A stretch of DNA of 64,000 nt from Acinetobacter genomosp. 15BJ. GTDB taxonomy: Bacteria; Pseudomonadota; Gammaproteobacteria; Pseudomonadales; Moraxellaceae. The stretch spans positions 1,001,680 through 1,065,679 of the forward strand of contig NZ_KE007347.1 in assembly GCF_000400715.1 (NCBI RefSeq). Reading direction: 5' to 3'. Every line of letters starts with the position of its first letter. Positions within the stretch are counted from its first letter, which is position 1. Below the pieces are notes generated by a model. That model did not search any database and was not told the DNA's origin. It worked only from the letters and a program-made list of their open reading frames with translations. The position numbers were made by a program, and so were the translations under genes. Shown here piece by piece: positions 9,977 through 16,801 of this stretch.

Positions 9977-10906
9977 ATGTCGTTTAATCGGAATTTTAAG
10001 GCAGGAAAGTTTCATTGGTCATTTTTATTACCAAAATATTGGGGAATATGGTTAGCTTTAACTCTTTTAATGATATTTGCAATTCTTCCTTGGGCCATTC
10101 AATGGCGGCTTGCAGAGAGACTTTCAAAACTAGCTTGGAAAGTCCTCAAATCTAGACGCAAAACGACGATTAGAAATCTAGAACTATGCTTTCCTGATAA
10201 AAGTGAGCAGCAAATACAAGCAGATGCGAAACAAGTCTTTTTTAATATGATGTTAGGACTATTTGAAGCATTAAATGCTTGGTATAACCCCCGTTGGTTC
10301 CAGAATAGAATGCATATCCAAGGTCTAGAGCACCTTAAAAGTGCTGAAGGAAAAGGAATTTTACTCATAGGCACGCATACCACTTTGCTCGACGCTGGTG
10401 GTTTTGCATGTGGATCTTTTTTCGAACTAGATGTTGTCTATCGCCCTCAAAATAATCCACTCTTAGATATGATCATTAGTCGATGCAGATCTACAATTTA
10501 TCAGAATCAGATTTCTAAAGATGATATGAAAGGATTGATATCAAATCTAAAGCATGGACATGCTATCTGGTATAGCCCAGATCAGGACTTTGGGCTTAAA
10601 CAAGGAGTAATGGCACCATTCTTTGGGATACAGGCAGCGACAGTCACTGCGCATAGACGGTTAATTAACATAACCAAAGCTGCAGCAATTCCCTTATATT
10701 TTTATCGTAATGGTGATATTCGCAACCCTCAATACCATATTTTACTAGAACCAGCTTTGAAAAACTTTCCAAGTGTTGATGAAGTAGAAGATGCAATACG
10801 AGTCAATTTGGTGGTTGAGAATCAGATAAAAATGTTTCCTACACAATATATGTGGTTCCACCGTAGATTTAAAACTCGCCCAAGTGGTGAAAAAAGTCTC
10901 TATTAA
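9977..10906 (+). CDS. LpxL/HtrB-type lipid A acyltransferase homologue
   Basis: 309 residues, lysophospholipid acyltransferase superfamily. One N-terminal membrane helix (about 22-45, WGIWLALTLLMIFAILPW), then the catalytic HX4D motif H134-TTLL-D139 in GTHTTLLDAGG. The downstream blocks VVYRPQNNPLLD, IWYSPDQDFG and TQYMWFHRRFKTRP are typical of LpxL/LpxM. It is expected to add a secondary acyl chain to Kdo-lipid A at the inner membrane. It sits in the accessory segment between the two repeat copies and is monocistronic with its own terminator. Whether it is the only LpxL or an extra copy cannot be told here. No strong ribosome site precedes the ATG. Confidence 0.88.
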   Translation: MSFNRNFKAGKFHWSFLLPKYWGIWLALTLLMIFAILPWAIQWRLAERLSKLAWKVLKSRRKTTIRNLELCFPDKSEQQIQADAKQVFFNMMLGLFEALNAWYNPRWFQNRMHIQGLEHLKSAEGKGILLIGTHTTLLDAGGFACGSFFELDVVYRPQNNPLLDMIISRCRSTIYQNQISKDDMKGLISNLKHGHAIWYSPDQDFGLKQGVMAPFFGIQAATVTAHRRLINITKAAAIPLYFYRNGDIRNPQYHILLEPALKNFPSVDEVEDAIRVNLVVENQIKMFPTQYMWFHRRFKTRPSGEKSLY

Positions 10907-10947
10907 CTATTTAAGGTAGCCATTCGATATTTTTGTAAGAGATTAAA

Positions 10948-10974
10948 AAAGCCCTTTGAGGAGGGCTTTTTTTC
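10948..10974 (+). terminator. Intrinsic terminator after the LpxL-like gene
   Basis: AAAGCCCT-TTGAGG-AGGGCTTTTTTT hairpin with a T run, 40 bases after the stop codon. Confidence 0.8.
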
Positions 10975-11062
10975 AGTTTGCTTTTATACATTAAAAACAT
11001 ATGTATTGTTGATTGTATTAACTTTACAACCAGATCACACATACAAAAAACTCATTTTCAAA

Positions 11063-11701
11063 TCATTTTACTTTACCTTCGTATAGATAATATATTTCAC
11101 TACCTTGATTACTATCGCGCCATAAAAATTTCTCTTCTTCTATCCGGTTCAATCCTTTTCTTTCATAAAATTGAAAGTTTGAACTATCATCCGTATAAAG
11201 AAAAAATTCTTTAACCTTCATTTCAATAAGATAATCGGTAAACATAGAATACAATTTATTGCCTATTCCCATACCTTGATATTGTTCATCTATGATAAAC
11301 AAATTCAATGAAGCATTAAAATTTTTACCACTTCTAAGAAGCAATGTTTCATTTAATATCAAAGTATCTAAATAACACGCAAATACTTCATCTCTTTTAT
11401 CTGAAATTAATGCCTTTAATGCTGTATATTTTCTTATCTTGGCAGTAGCTTTTTGTCGAATATTATCAATTATTGATGCAGCAATGACTCCAACAATCTC
11501 ATCTTCATTACGTACCACAAAGATACGAGAGGAATTTATAATAACCTCACCTAGAAAAAATTCCGCCATAGGTTTCACATTCTTTTTAGGAACCCATGAA
11601 TGATAATCCCAAGTAAATACAATCATCTGGTTTATTTTGTCTAAATCATTTTCGCTCAATTCTTCTGCAGCTTCATACTTTAAAGAAACATTACTACTCA
11701 T
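11063..11701 (-). CDS. GNAT-family N-acetyltransferase
   Basis: 212 residues from the ATG at 11701 (GAGTG about 8 bases upstream). The acetyl-CoA motif is LNLFIIDEQYQGMGIGNKLYSMF (Q-x-x-G-x-G/A type), followed by FFLYTDDSSNFQFYERKGL. Substrate unknown; low GC, like the rest of the island. It lies 133 bases downstream of the beta-lactamase on the same strand. It need not be a resistance enzyme: aminoglycoside acetyltransferase signatures were not recognised. Confidence 0.75.
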   Translation of the reverse strand: MSSNVSLKYEAAEELSENDLDKINQMIVFTWDYHSWVPKKNVKPMAEFFLGEVIINSSRIFVVRNEDEIVGVIAASIIDNIRQKATAKIRKYTALKALISDKRDEVFACYLDTLILNETLLLRSGKNFNASLNLFIIDEQYQGMGIGNKLYSMFTDYLIEMKVKEFFLYTDDSSNFQFYERKGLNRIEEEKFLWRDSNQGSEIYYLYEGKVK

Positions 11702-11784
11702 TACTAACACTCATTTAATTTCAATAAAAATACAATTTGCGATTCAAAGCTATTTCAAGTCCTCAATGCTTTAACTATCGTAAT

Positions 11785-11810
11785 AGATAGCCCTCTAATA
11801 AAGGCTATCT
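11785..11810 (-). terminator. Hairpin downstream of the beta-lactamase gene
   Basis: Perfect 8-bp arms AGATAGCC and GGCTATCT around a 10-base loop, 25 bases past the beta-lactamase stop. There is no long U tract on the minus strand, so terminator function is uncertain. Confidence 0.45.
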
Positions 11811-11834
11811 AACTGATCAACCGAACATTCTTCT

Positions 11835-12692
11835 TTATTTAATCAAGTGCTCTTTTACAATATGATCACTTAAAAGTTTAATCACTTCTGAGCGTTCGTC
11901 TAGAGAAGTCTCGCTTTTTCTCACATAAATACTGATAAATACAGGTGCATGAGTTTCTGACCATACCATTGATGTTAAGCCTCTAATTCCATAATCACTG
12001 GCCCCCGTACGATCAGCGATTTTCCATCCTTTAGGTAAAGCAGCTCTTAACATATTATCTGCAACTTTATTTCCAATCATCCATTCTTTTAATTGCTCTT
12101 TTGAACTTTTAGATAAGACATTGCCCATCAATAACTTTTTCATACTGGCATTCATTGCATTGGGAGTAGTTGTATCTCGGATGTCATCTTCGGGATTAAT
12201 GACAAGATCTGGTTCATATCTATCTGATCTTGTAACTTCATCGCCAATTGAACGCATGAATGAGGTTAGGCCTACAGGGCCTCCACCTGCCTCTATCGCA
12301 AAGTTTGCTGCCGTATTATCACTATATGCAGTTGTAATTTCACAAGCTTGTTTGATCGTCAGTTTTTTATTTACGTAATCTTTAACAACTGGCGAATAAG
12401 TAACAAGGTCTTTTTGCTGAATCGTTTTTGAATGATCTAAAGTAAGCTTTTTAGCATCAACCTTCGCCAATACATTCGCACAAGCAAGAGCTTTTACGGT
12501 GCTGTCTAAAGGAAAGCGTTTATCGCCATTGATCGAAATCAATTTATCATCCATATCCAAGATAGATACACCAATCTGCCATCCCTTTTCGGATAGGGTT
12601 TTGATTTGCCCTTCCAGAGTAGCAGCCATAGTCGCTGACACCGAAGAGCCAAACAAAACAACAGCTATGACAGATTTCGATAACGATTTCAT
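11835..12692 (-). CDS. Class A beta-lactamase, CARB/RTG-like
   Basis: 285 residues with a signal peptide (cleavage near SATMA-A). Catalytic motifs: S64-T-V-K67 (Ambler Ser70-Lys73), S124-D-N126, Glu160 (Ambler 166), and R228-T-G230 in place of the usual K-T-G, the mark of the RTG/carbenicillinase branch. Cys71 and Cys117 fit the Ambler 77-123 disulfide. The omega loop reads RYEPDLVINPED, which places Val at Ambler 170, where Asn is usual. Penicillin hydrolysis in the periplasm is expected from the family; the spectrum is not predictable. It lies in the repeat-bracketed island with no adjacent IS or integron, so it may be resident rather than recently captured. The allele number is not assigned. 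Confidence 0.92.
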   Translation of the reverse strand: MKSLSKSVIAVVLFGSSVSATMAATLEGQIKTLSEKGWQIGVSILDMDDKLISINGDKRFPLDSTVKALACANVLAKVDAKKLTLDHSKTIQQKDLVTYSPVVKDYVNKKLTIKQACEITTAYSDNTAANFAIEAGGGPVGLTSFMRSIGDEVTRSDRYEPDLVINPEDDIRDTTTPNAMNASMKKLLMGNVLSKSSKEQLKEWMIGNKVADNMLRAALPKGWKIADRTGASDYGIRGLTSMVWSETHAPVFISIYVRKSETSLDERSEVIKLLSDHIVKEHLIK

Positions 12693-12707
12693 ATTGCATC
12701 CATATAT

Positions 12708-12736
12708 TAAAAATTTAAAAAATTAAGCGCGGTCAA
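12708..12736 (-). promoter_or_regulatory. Possible beta-lactamase promoter
   Basis: Minus-strand TTGACC (12731-12736), with AT-rich candidate -10 boxes TTTTTA at 17-base spacing or TTTAAT at 19. It lies 16-44 bases upstream of the ATG, so the 5' UTR would be very short. Weak evidence. Confidence 0.35.
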
Positions 12737-12812
12737 GTATACCTCTAGAAATTTAATTATTAAGTTAATCAAATGTTTTATCATTATTTAATGGCTTACA
12801 TGTATTCAATAA

Positions 12813-12836
12813 TAAAGCCTCTATCAAAGGCTTTTA
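12813..12836. terminator. Terminator-like hairpin upstream of the beta-lactamase gene
   Basis: AAAGCCT-CTATCAA-AGGCTTTT with a short T run on the plus strand. No intact plus-strand gene precedes it, so it probably belongs to a lost gene. Confidence 0.45.
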
Positions 12837-12910
12837 CACATATTTCAACATGAATATTTTTGTTGATCTTGTTATCAGCCCTACATGGTAAATGACACTA
12901 GATGCAGGCG

Positions 12911-13131
12911 CTAAGAATTGATGAGAACACTAAGCGCTTGCAGTAATTCATTAAGCAGATTACGTTCTGCAGTGCGGCGGTAGGCAAGCAGAAGATCATG
13001 ATTACGGTAGCGGTGCAAACGTACCTTCACTAAACCCAGCTCGTGAGAATTTTAAAAAGTATAGTGCGATTGAAGAGTGCTTTGTTAAGAATGTGAGAAA
13101 GCCTAGGGATGAGGAGATTCCGAAGGTTTAG
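12911..13131. pseudogene. Overlapping decayed gene ends (two 47-codon frames on opposite strands)
   Basis: On the plus strand a frame at 12991-13131 reads EDHDYGSGANVPSLNPAREN and ends RKPRDEEIPKV*, with a protein-like composition but no start codon. On the minus strand a frame at 12911-13051 ends LLQALSVLINS*, also without a start. At most one is a true relic over the shared 60 bases. Parent families are not recognised. The remainder of 12693-13487, about 800 bases, holds only the R2 relic, promoter DNA and AT-rich sequence. Confidence 0.35.
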
Positions 13132-13157
13132 AGTGTATTCATCAGAAATTTGTAAAG

Positions 13158-13268
13158 AAGAAGATTGGAATAGGTCCCTGCTTTGTGCCTAACCGCAATT
13201 GGTCTATGAGTAGGGATAAATTAAGTAAGAAACCGTTTAGATGGGTTGAATTGCTCACAGTGAATTAA
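13158..13268 (+). pseudogene. C-terminal gene end R2, open-frame paralogue of R1
   Basis: An open frame of 36 codons plus stop (KKIGIGPCFVPNRNWSMSRD, ending WVELLTVN*) without a start codon. It aligns gaplessly with the doubly stopped copy at 9797-9907. It looks like the conserved 3' end of a lost gene. A second relic ends at 13131 just upstream in another frame. Confidence 0.5.
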
Positions 13269-13425
13269 TTTATTAATTAACCTGTGATGAGCTTATACCC
13301 TTTACTCATAAATATATTACATGTCAATTAAATATAAATATACAGACCTGTATGTATACAAATACAAACAAAGGTTATAAACTTCAACAATATTGTAATT
13401 CATATATTATATATAAATTAAATTA

Positions 13426-13451
13426 TATGATTTATAACGTTATAAATCATA
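13426..13451. promoter_or_regulatory. Perfect 26-bp palindrome upstream of the small secreted peptide gene
   Basis: Left half TATGATTTATAAC followed directly by its exact reverse complement, with no spacer. It ends 36 bases before the ATG at 13488, where an operator overlapping a promoter would sit. It is too AT-rich and too far from any gene end to be a terminator. Likely a repressor site; the binding protein is unknown. Confidence 0.55.
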
Positions 13452-13487
13452 CTTATAAATTAAATTGATTTAAAATGAGATATCATT

Positions 13488-13622
13488 ATGAAAAAAGTAT
13501 TATTGTCTTTAGCAATATTAGTTACGGTTTCTTCAGGCGCTATGGCTGCAGATACAGCGAAAAATGACACAGCATTTATCGGTGGTGGATGTGGCTTTAG
13601 CTGTGGAGGTGGTGGTCGTTAA
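13488..13622 (+). CDS. Small secreted Gly/Cys-rich peptide (44 residues)
   Basis: Not recognised. MKKVLLSLAILVTVSSGAMA is a textbook Sec signal peptide (KK, hydrophobic core, AMA cleavage). The predicted mature part is about 24 residues: ADTAKNDTAF, then IGGGCGFSCGGGGR, with two cysteines in a CxxxC spacing and nine glycines. It stands alone, with a strong palindrome upstream and a hairpin with a T run downstream, so it looks like a complete transcription unit. It could be a secreted antimicrobial or signalling peptide or a structural microprotein; no modification or export gene is adjacent. The ribosome site is weak (GAGATATCATT). Confidence 0.65.
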   Translation: MKKVLLSLAILVTVSSGAMAADTAKNDTAFIGGGCGFSCGGGGR

Positions 13623-13656
13623 TTTTTTTAAATAATATACAACCTCAGCACAGCTA

Positions 13657-13688
13657 GTTAAGGTGCTAATTTGAGGACCTTAACTTTT
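13657..13688 (+). terminator. Terminator after the small peptide gene
   Basis: Arms GTTAAGGT and ACCTTAAC around a 12-base loop, then TTTT, 34 bases after the stop codon. Confidence 0.6.
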
Positions 13689-13747
13689 GGTGATGATGCA
13701 TACATCAAATTATATTTTTAATAAAATCATGATTAAGTTACTTCCTT

Positions 13748-14120
13748 AGAAAGAGAGCTCACTCAGCTGCACGGCGGCACACTAATCCCTTCATTACCTT
13801 TCCTCCACCAATATTCCAGACTTTAAACTGTTCAGCCGCGCCAGAATAATTGCCGGCATTTAGCCTTTTAATCAAGGCCGAATCTTTAAGAGCTGTTTCA
13901 CCAATGTTATATGTAAGGCTCCCCAGAGCATCAAACTGATTTTGATTAATAACTACTTTTACAGCAGATTCAAAGCGCCTCAAATCATGTTGAAAAAAGG
14001 ACATTGCTTGCGCTTTGGTACAGCTATCGCCTCTTTTCACTCTTATTCCATTAGGATAAACCGTGGTGCCATAGCCGATCGTCTAGGCACCGACACCATC
14101 GTCCATTTGCTTAAATGACA
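13748..14120 (-). pseudogene. Phage-type lysozyme (GH24 endolysin) pseudogene
   Basis: Reads DDGVGA*TIGYGTTVYPNGIRV, then KRGDSCTKAQA, QFDALGSLTYNIG, GLVCRRAAE*ALFL*. This is the T4-lysozyme-type (GH24) fold with the family's TIGYG and FDAL-S-YN-G blocks. Two nonsense changes are evident: TAG where Trp or a similar residue stands before TIGYG, and TGA where Arg is usual in RRAAERALFL. The N-terminus with the catalytic Glu is missing. The longest surviving frame is 13759-14040. A phage or type VI cargo relic. Confidence 0.8.
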
Positions 14121-14250
14121 GGAATAGTTTTCACAAATGGGATTTATAAGTTATTGTTTCTATAAGTTACATTTCCACGTTAAAAACTGCGTATATTTAT
14201 AGGTATAATTAATATAAATCAATATATTATATTCATTGTATATCATATCG

Positions 14251-14375
14251 TTTGGATAGTAAAAATCCATCTTCCAGCGACTTTGTGGAGGTGGAAAACT
14301 GCCCAGCATCAATAGCTTGGCACTGGAAGATAAAAATGGTTGTAGTGGATGTGTTTCTATTTCTATATCAGGCAT
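14251..14375 (-). pseudogene. Truncated duplicate of the glycosylase-like gene (first 42 codons)
   Basis: MPDIEIETHPLQPFL... through KMDFYYPN matches the gene at 9024-9614 (about 80 percent over 42 residues by eye). The match then stops abruptly and the frame runs into unrelated AT-rich DNA until a stop at 14160. The active-site loop is kept but the rest is gone. Confidence 0.8.
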
Positions 14376-14501
14376 TTATATAAAGAGCCAAATTTCAAAT
14401 TGAGCGAATAATTTTATTTATTTTATAGAGTTTTACGGTTTTTTTGCTTGGGTCTTTTGTTGGTGGAAATGCCACCTTCACAAAATTTTCGTAATATCAT
14501 T
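14251..14501. repeat. Direct repeat, copy B
   Basis: Second copy of the 9490-9740 repeat, including about 125 bases upstream of the truncated gene (shared TTTGCTTGGGTCTTTTGTTG and the ATATCATT end). Same orientation, about 4.76 kb apart. Confidence 0.8.
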
Positions 14502-14573
14502 TTTTCTTTGAGTTTCGAGTTTGTAGATCTAACAGCAATAGATTGAGTGAAAATCTGCTTTCAAAACATAAAA

Positions 14574-14597
14574 AAAGCCGCTTAAACAAGCGGCTTT
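14574..14597. terminator. Terminator with perfect 10-bp stem
   Basis: AAAGCCGCTT-AAAC-AAGCGGCTTT, with an A run on the left that becomes a T run on the minus strand. It overlaps the stop codon of the small minus-strand frame at 14582-14671. Confidence 0.75.
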
Positions 14598-14671
14598 GCG
14601 AACGCGGTTTCAACTTCCGCCATCTCCATCAAAGACCAAGAATTATTATTTAATAAATGATAACGATCCAT
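14582..14671 (-). pseudogene. Relic of a gene 3' end (29 codons) fused to its terminator
   Basis: MDRYHLLNNNSWSLMEMAEV continuing to AKPLV*. The frame is open four more codons upstream (WHLAQ) before a stop. The stop codon lies inside the terminator stem, as for a real gene end. Probably the last part of a lost gene; a 29-residue peptide is possible but has no ribosome site. Family unknown. Confidence 0.35.
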
Positions 14672-14703
14672 CTGTGCTAAGTGCCAAGGTTATGTATCTA
14701 TAT

Positions 14704-14889
14704 AATCATTTAATACATCATCACAGTAGTAGTACAAATAATCTTCAATATATTTATTTGGTTCGGAAATAAAATTGACCACAAGTGTTCCTTAATAGAG
14801 GATAAATTATTACCAAAATTGGATGAACTAATGTCTGTGAAAAATTTGAATTAAAAATTTCCTTACAGTCCTCTTAAGAGGACTTTTTT
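14704..14889 (+). other. AT-rich gap with a startless 50-codon frame and a terminator
   Basis: A plus-strand frame ending at 14853 (DKLLPKLDELMSVKNLN*) has no ATG/GTG/TTG with a ribosome site. It is followed at 14867-14889 by a perfect terminator, AGTCCTCTT/AAGAGGACT plus TTTTTT. The pairing suggests the 3' end of a lost gene, perhaps an older immunity gene of the adjacent secretion cassette; that role is a guess. Nothing else is seen between 14672 and 15004. Confidence 0.4.
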
Positions 14890-15004
14890 CAACTTTTATC
14901 TTTCTATTGAATTTTTAACCTTACCATTAAATAAAACTAAACAGTATGTTCTGTACATGCCCTGCTATCATCCCCTCACAAAAATTAAACAGAGGGTAAA
15001 ATCT

Positions 15005-15559
15005 ATGGCCACACCATATATTGTCGTTGGCTGCCCCACTACTGGAGGCGGTCAAGTTATATCTGGCAACAGCATGTTCCAGGTTGAAGGCATTCCTATC
15101 GCTTGCGTTGGTGATAAGGCAACATGCCCCAAGCATAAAACAGTTGCTACGATTATCTCTGGCGATCCACACATGCAGATCTTTGGAAAAGCTGCAGCAC
15201 GAGTCAATGACTCTCTTTCATGTGGCTGCAAACTATTACCAAAGCAAAATTTAGTTGTTCAGGATAATGGTGGGGGTATGGGAAGTGTTGCAAGTGTTGC
15301 CCCTGCCATTGCCACAGCACAGGATAGTTTTGTTAAAGAGAACCCCGACAAAGAATATGGAATACAATTCCAATTAAAGGATGAACAGACGCAGAAAACG
15401 TTTAGTGAAATTCCATACTCAATCATCTATAAGAAGAATGGGAAAGTAGAAACTGGGTGGACCGACGCAGAAGGTAAAACTCACGTCATCAATGCTAACT
15501 CGCCTGATGAAGTTGAATTTCAAACAATTGATGCCTCAAAACCGTTACCCCCCTTATAA
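15005..15559 (+). CDS. PAAR-domain protein with C-terminal extension (type VI secretion spike)
   Basis: 184 residues from the ATG at 15005, with GAGGG 8 bases upstream; the longer frame from 14957 is rejected. Residues 1-95 are a PAAR domain: MATPYIVVGCPTTGGGQVIS, GIPIACVGDKATCPKHKTV, SGDPHMQIFGKAAARVNDSLSCGCKL, with paired Cys/His. A beta-rich extension of about 80 residues follows (IQFQLKDEQTQKTFSEIPYSI..., ending SKPLPPL), resembling adaptor domains that carry effectors. It would cap the VgrG spike and deliver the product of the next gene, 12 bases downstream. No vgrG or T6SS core gene is in the window. Confidence 0.88.
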   Translation: MATPYIVVGCPTTGGGQVISGNSMFQVEGIPIACVGDKATCPKHKTVATIISGDPHMQIFGKAAARVNDSLSCGCKLLPKQNLVVQDNGGGMGSVASVAPAIATAQDSFVKENPDKEYGIQFQLKDEQTQKTFSEIPYSIIYKKNGKVETGWTDAEGKTHVINANSPDEVEFQTIDASKPLPPL

Positions 15560-15570
15560 GGATCTTAAAT

Positions 15571-16185
15571 ATGACACAAGATAGAATATTTTCACCGACT
15601 CTAATCCCATCCTTAGATAATGAAGTCAAAGTCTGCCATGCAGATGAATTATTAGATCCTTTACTTTGTAATAGTATCGTTAAAATACTTAACTATCATA
15701 CAACGGTGCCTTACACTTTTATGATGAACCAAGCTCAATGGGACTGGGTAAAACAGAAATATCCCTTTGAGCATGATTTAGCTATTCGCTTTGGGCTTGA
15801 GTATGATTTGCGCCAGTTTAGCGATTCAGTATTAGAACGCTATTCTTTTCACACAATGATGTATTTAAAGTTCACCTTGTATGCACAAAAGCATTCCAGA
15901 AATAAAGGGGCTGAAATGATCTTAGAATTAGCAAAAGATTCTTTTTCAGCTCGAATGGCAATTGCTAAGAAAAATTTTGGTGAAATAATAGATTTAGCAT
16001 TATCAAATGCAAGTAAGCCTGTTCTTGCCTCAAATGCTCTGGCAGTATTTACCAACAATGGCCCTTTTGGAATTAATGAATATATGTATCAAAATGTCTT
16101 TGGACGTTCATATGATAGAGCAACAGTTTCTCAATATATTCAAAACTACAACTACACTCCACCTAAAAACCGTTTTTCACTATGA
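15571..16185 (+). CDS. Candidate type VI secretion effector, unknown family
   Basis: 204 residues, no recognised toxin motif. It starts 12 bases after the PAAR gene with AAGGA upstream, and its stop overlaps the start of a lipoprotein gene (ATGA), so the three are one operon. There is no signal peptide or clear membrane helix. It is rich in aromatic residues, with a helical middle (LERYSFHTMMYLKFTLYAQK, GAEMILELAKDSFSARMAI) and a C-terminal tail INEYMYQNVFGRSYDRATV. Position between a PAAR protein and a periplasmic lipoprotein suggests an effector acting in the periplasm or at the membrane; this is inference from operon logic only. Confidence 0.6.
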   Translation: MTQDRIFSPTLIPSLDNEVKVCHADELLDPLLCNSIVKILNYHTTVPYTFMMNQAQWDWVKQKYPFEHDLAIRFGLEYDLRQFSDSVLERYSFHTMMYLKFTLYAQKHSRNKGAEMILELAKDSFSARMAIAKKNFGEIIDLALSNASKPVLASNALAVFTNNGPFGINEYMYQNVFGRSYDRATVSQYIQNYNYTPPKNRFSL

Positions 16186-16670
16186 AAATGACCTTAATCC
16201 CCGTACTAGCTATTTCTTGTTTATTCTTAACATCTTGTAAAGCATCATCTGATAAAGATGATATTGATCAATTTGTAAAAGTAGATCTGAAAAACTATGC
16301 AACTGATAACTACAGAGTTTTTATCGAAGCTAATAAGAACTTCTCTAATGATCCTGCATTAAAAGAAACGCTTTTTAATAATACATACGTAAAGCTGGAA
16401 ACAGCTCGTAGTCTTTTAAGTGAAGAGTATCCTGATTGGGTGGAAGGTTTAGACCGCAATGGTTTCGATTATGCAGATCTCAATACAATATGTTGGATGA
16501 CAGTCTATATGGAAAACTATGTAGGCAAGATTGGTGAAAAGTATAAAAAAGATCTTAAAGTTGAAACTCTAAGTGACGTACATCGACTCTATGAAGAAAG
16601 GCAAAAGGTCATCAAATTAAGAGATAGTAAAGAGCAAACCGCTAAAAATTTTGTTGAAGTATGTACATAG
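16182..16670 (+). CDS. Lipoprotein, candidate immunity protein of the adjacent effector
   Basis: 162 residues with a lipoprotein signal MKMTLIPVLAISCLFLTSC-K (lipobox LTSC). The mature part is charged and helical (KNYATDNYRVFIEANKNFSN, LDRNGFDYADLNTICWMTVY) with two further Cys. It overlaps the effector candidate by 4 bases, so translation is coupled. Periplasmic lipoprotein immunity proteins are usual for periplasm-acting T6SS effectors. Immunity is inferred from context, not from a family match. Confidence 0.6.
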   Translation: MKMTLIPVLAISCLFLTSCKASSDKDDIDQFVKVDLKNYATDNYRVFIEANKNFSNDPALKETLFNNTYVKLETARSLLSEEYPDWVEGLDRNGFDYADLNTICWMTVYMENYVGKIGEKYKKDLKVETLSDVHRLYEERQKVIKLRDSKEQTAKNFVEVCT

Positions 16671-16717
16671 CACTCTAATCACATCAATTAAAGTAGCCGC
16701 AATATAATGATGTAAAA

Positions 16718-16751
16718 GAATGCCAATCACTAAATTGGCATTCTTTTTTTT
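16718..16751 (+). terminator. Terminator of the PAAR-effector-immunity operon
   Basis: GAATGCCAAT-CACTAA-ATTGGCATTC followed by eight T, 48 bases after the lipoprotein stop. Confidence 0.85.
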
Positions 16752-16801
16752 TATTATTTTTCAAAAAACTTAAGTTATCGATCGTTCGCTTATTATCAGA
16801 A

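Noticed and set aside
12911..13051. Minus-strand frame ending ALSVLINS as a small gene
   Set aside because: No start codon with a ribosome site, and it overlaps an equally plausible plus-strand relic; kept only as a combined relic.
9741..14250. The beta-lactamase segment as a composite transposon or integron cassette
   Set aside because: No transposase, IS ends, attC site or integrase lies beside it; only diverged direct repeats of a chromosomal gene flank it.
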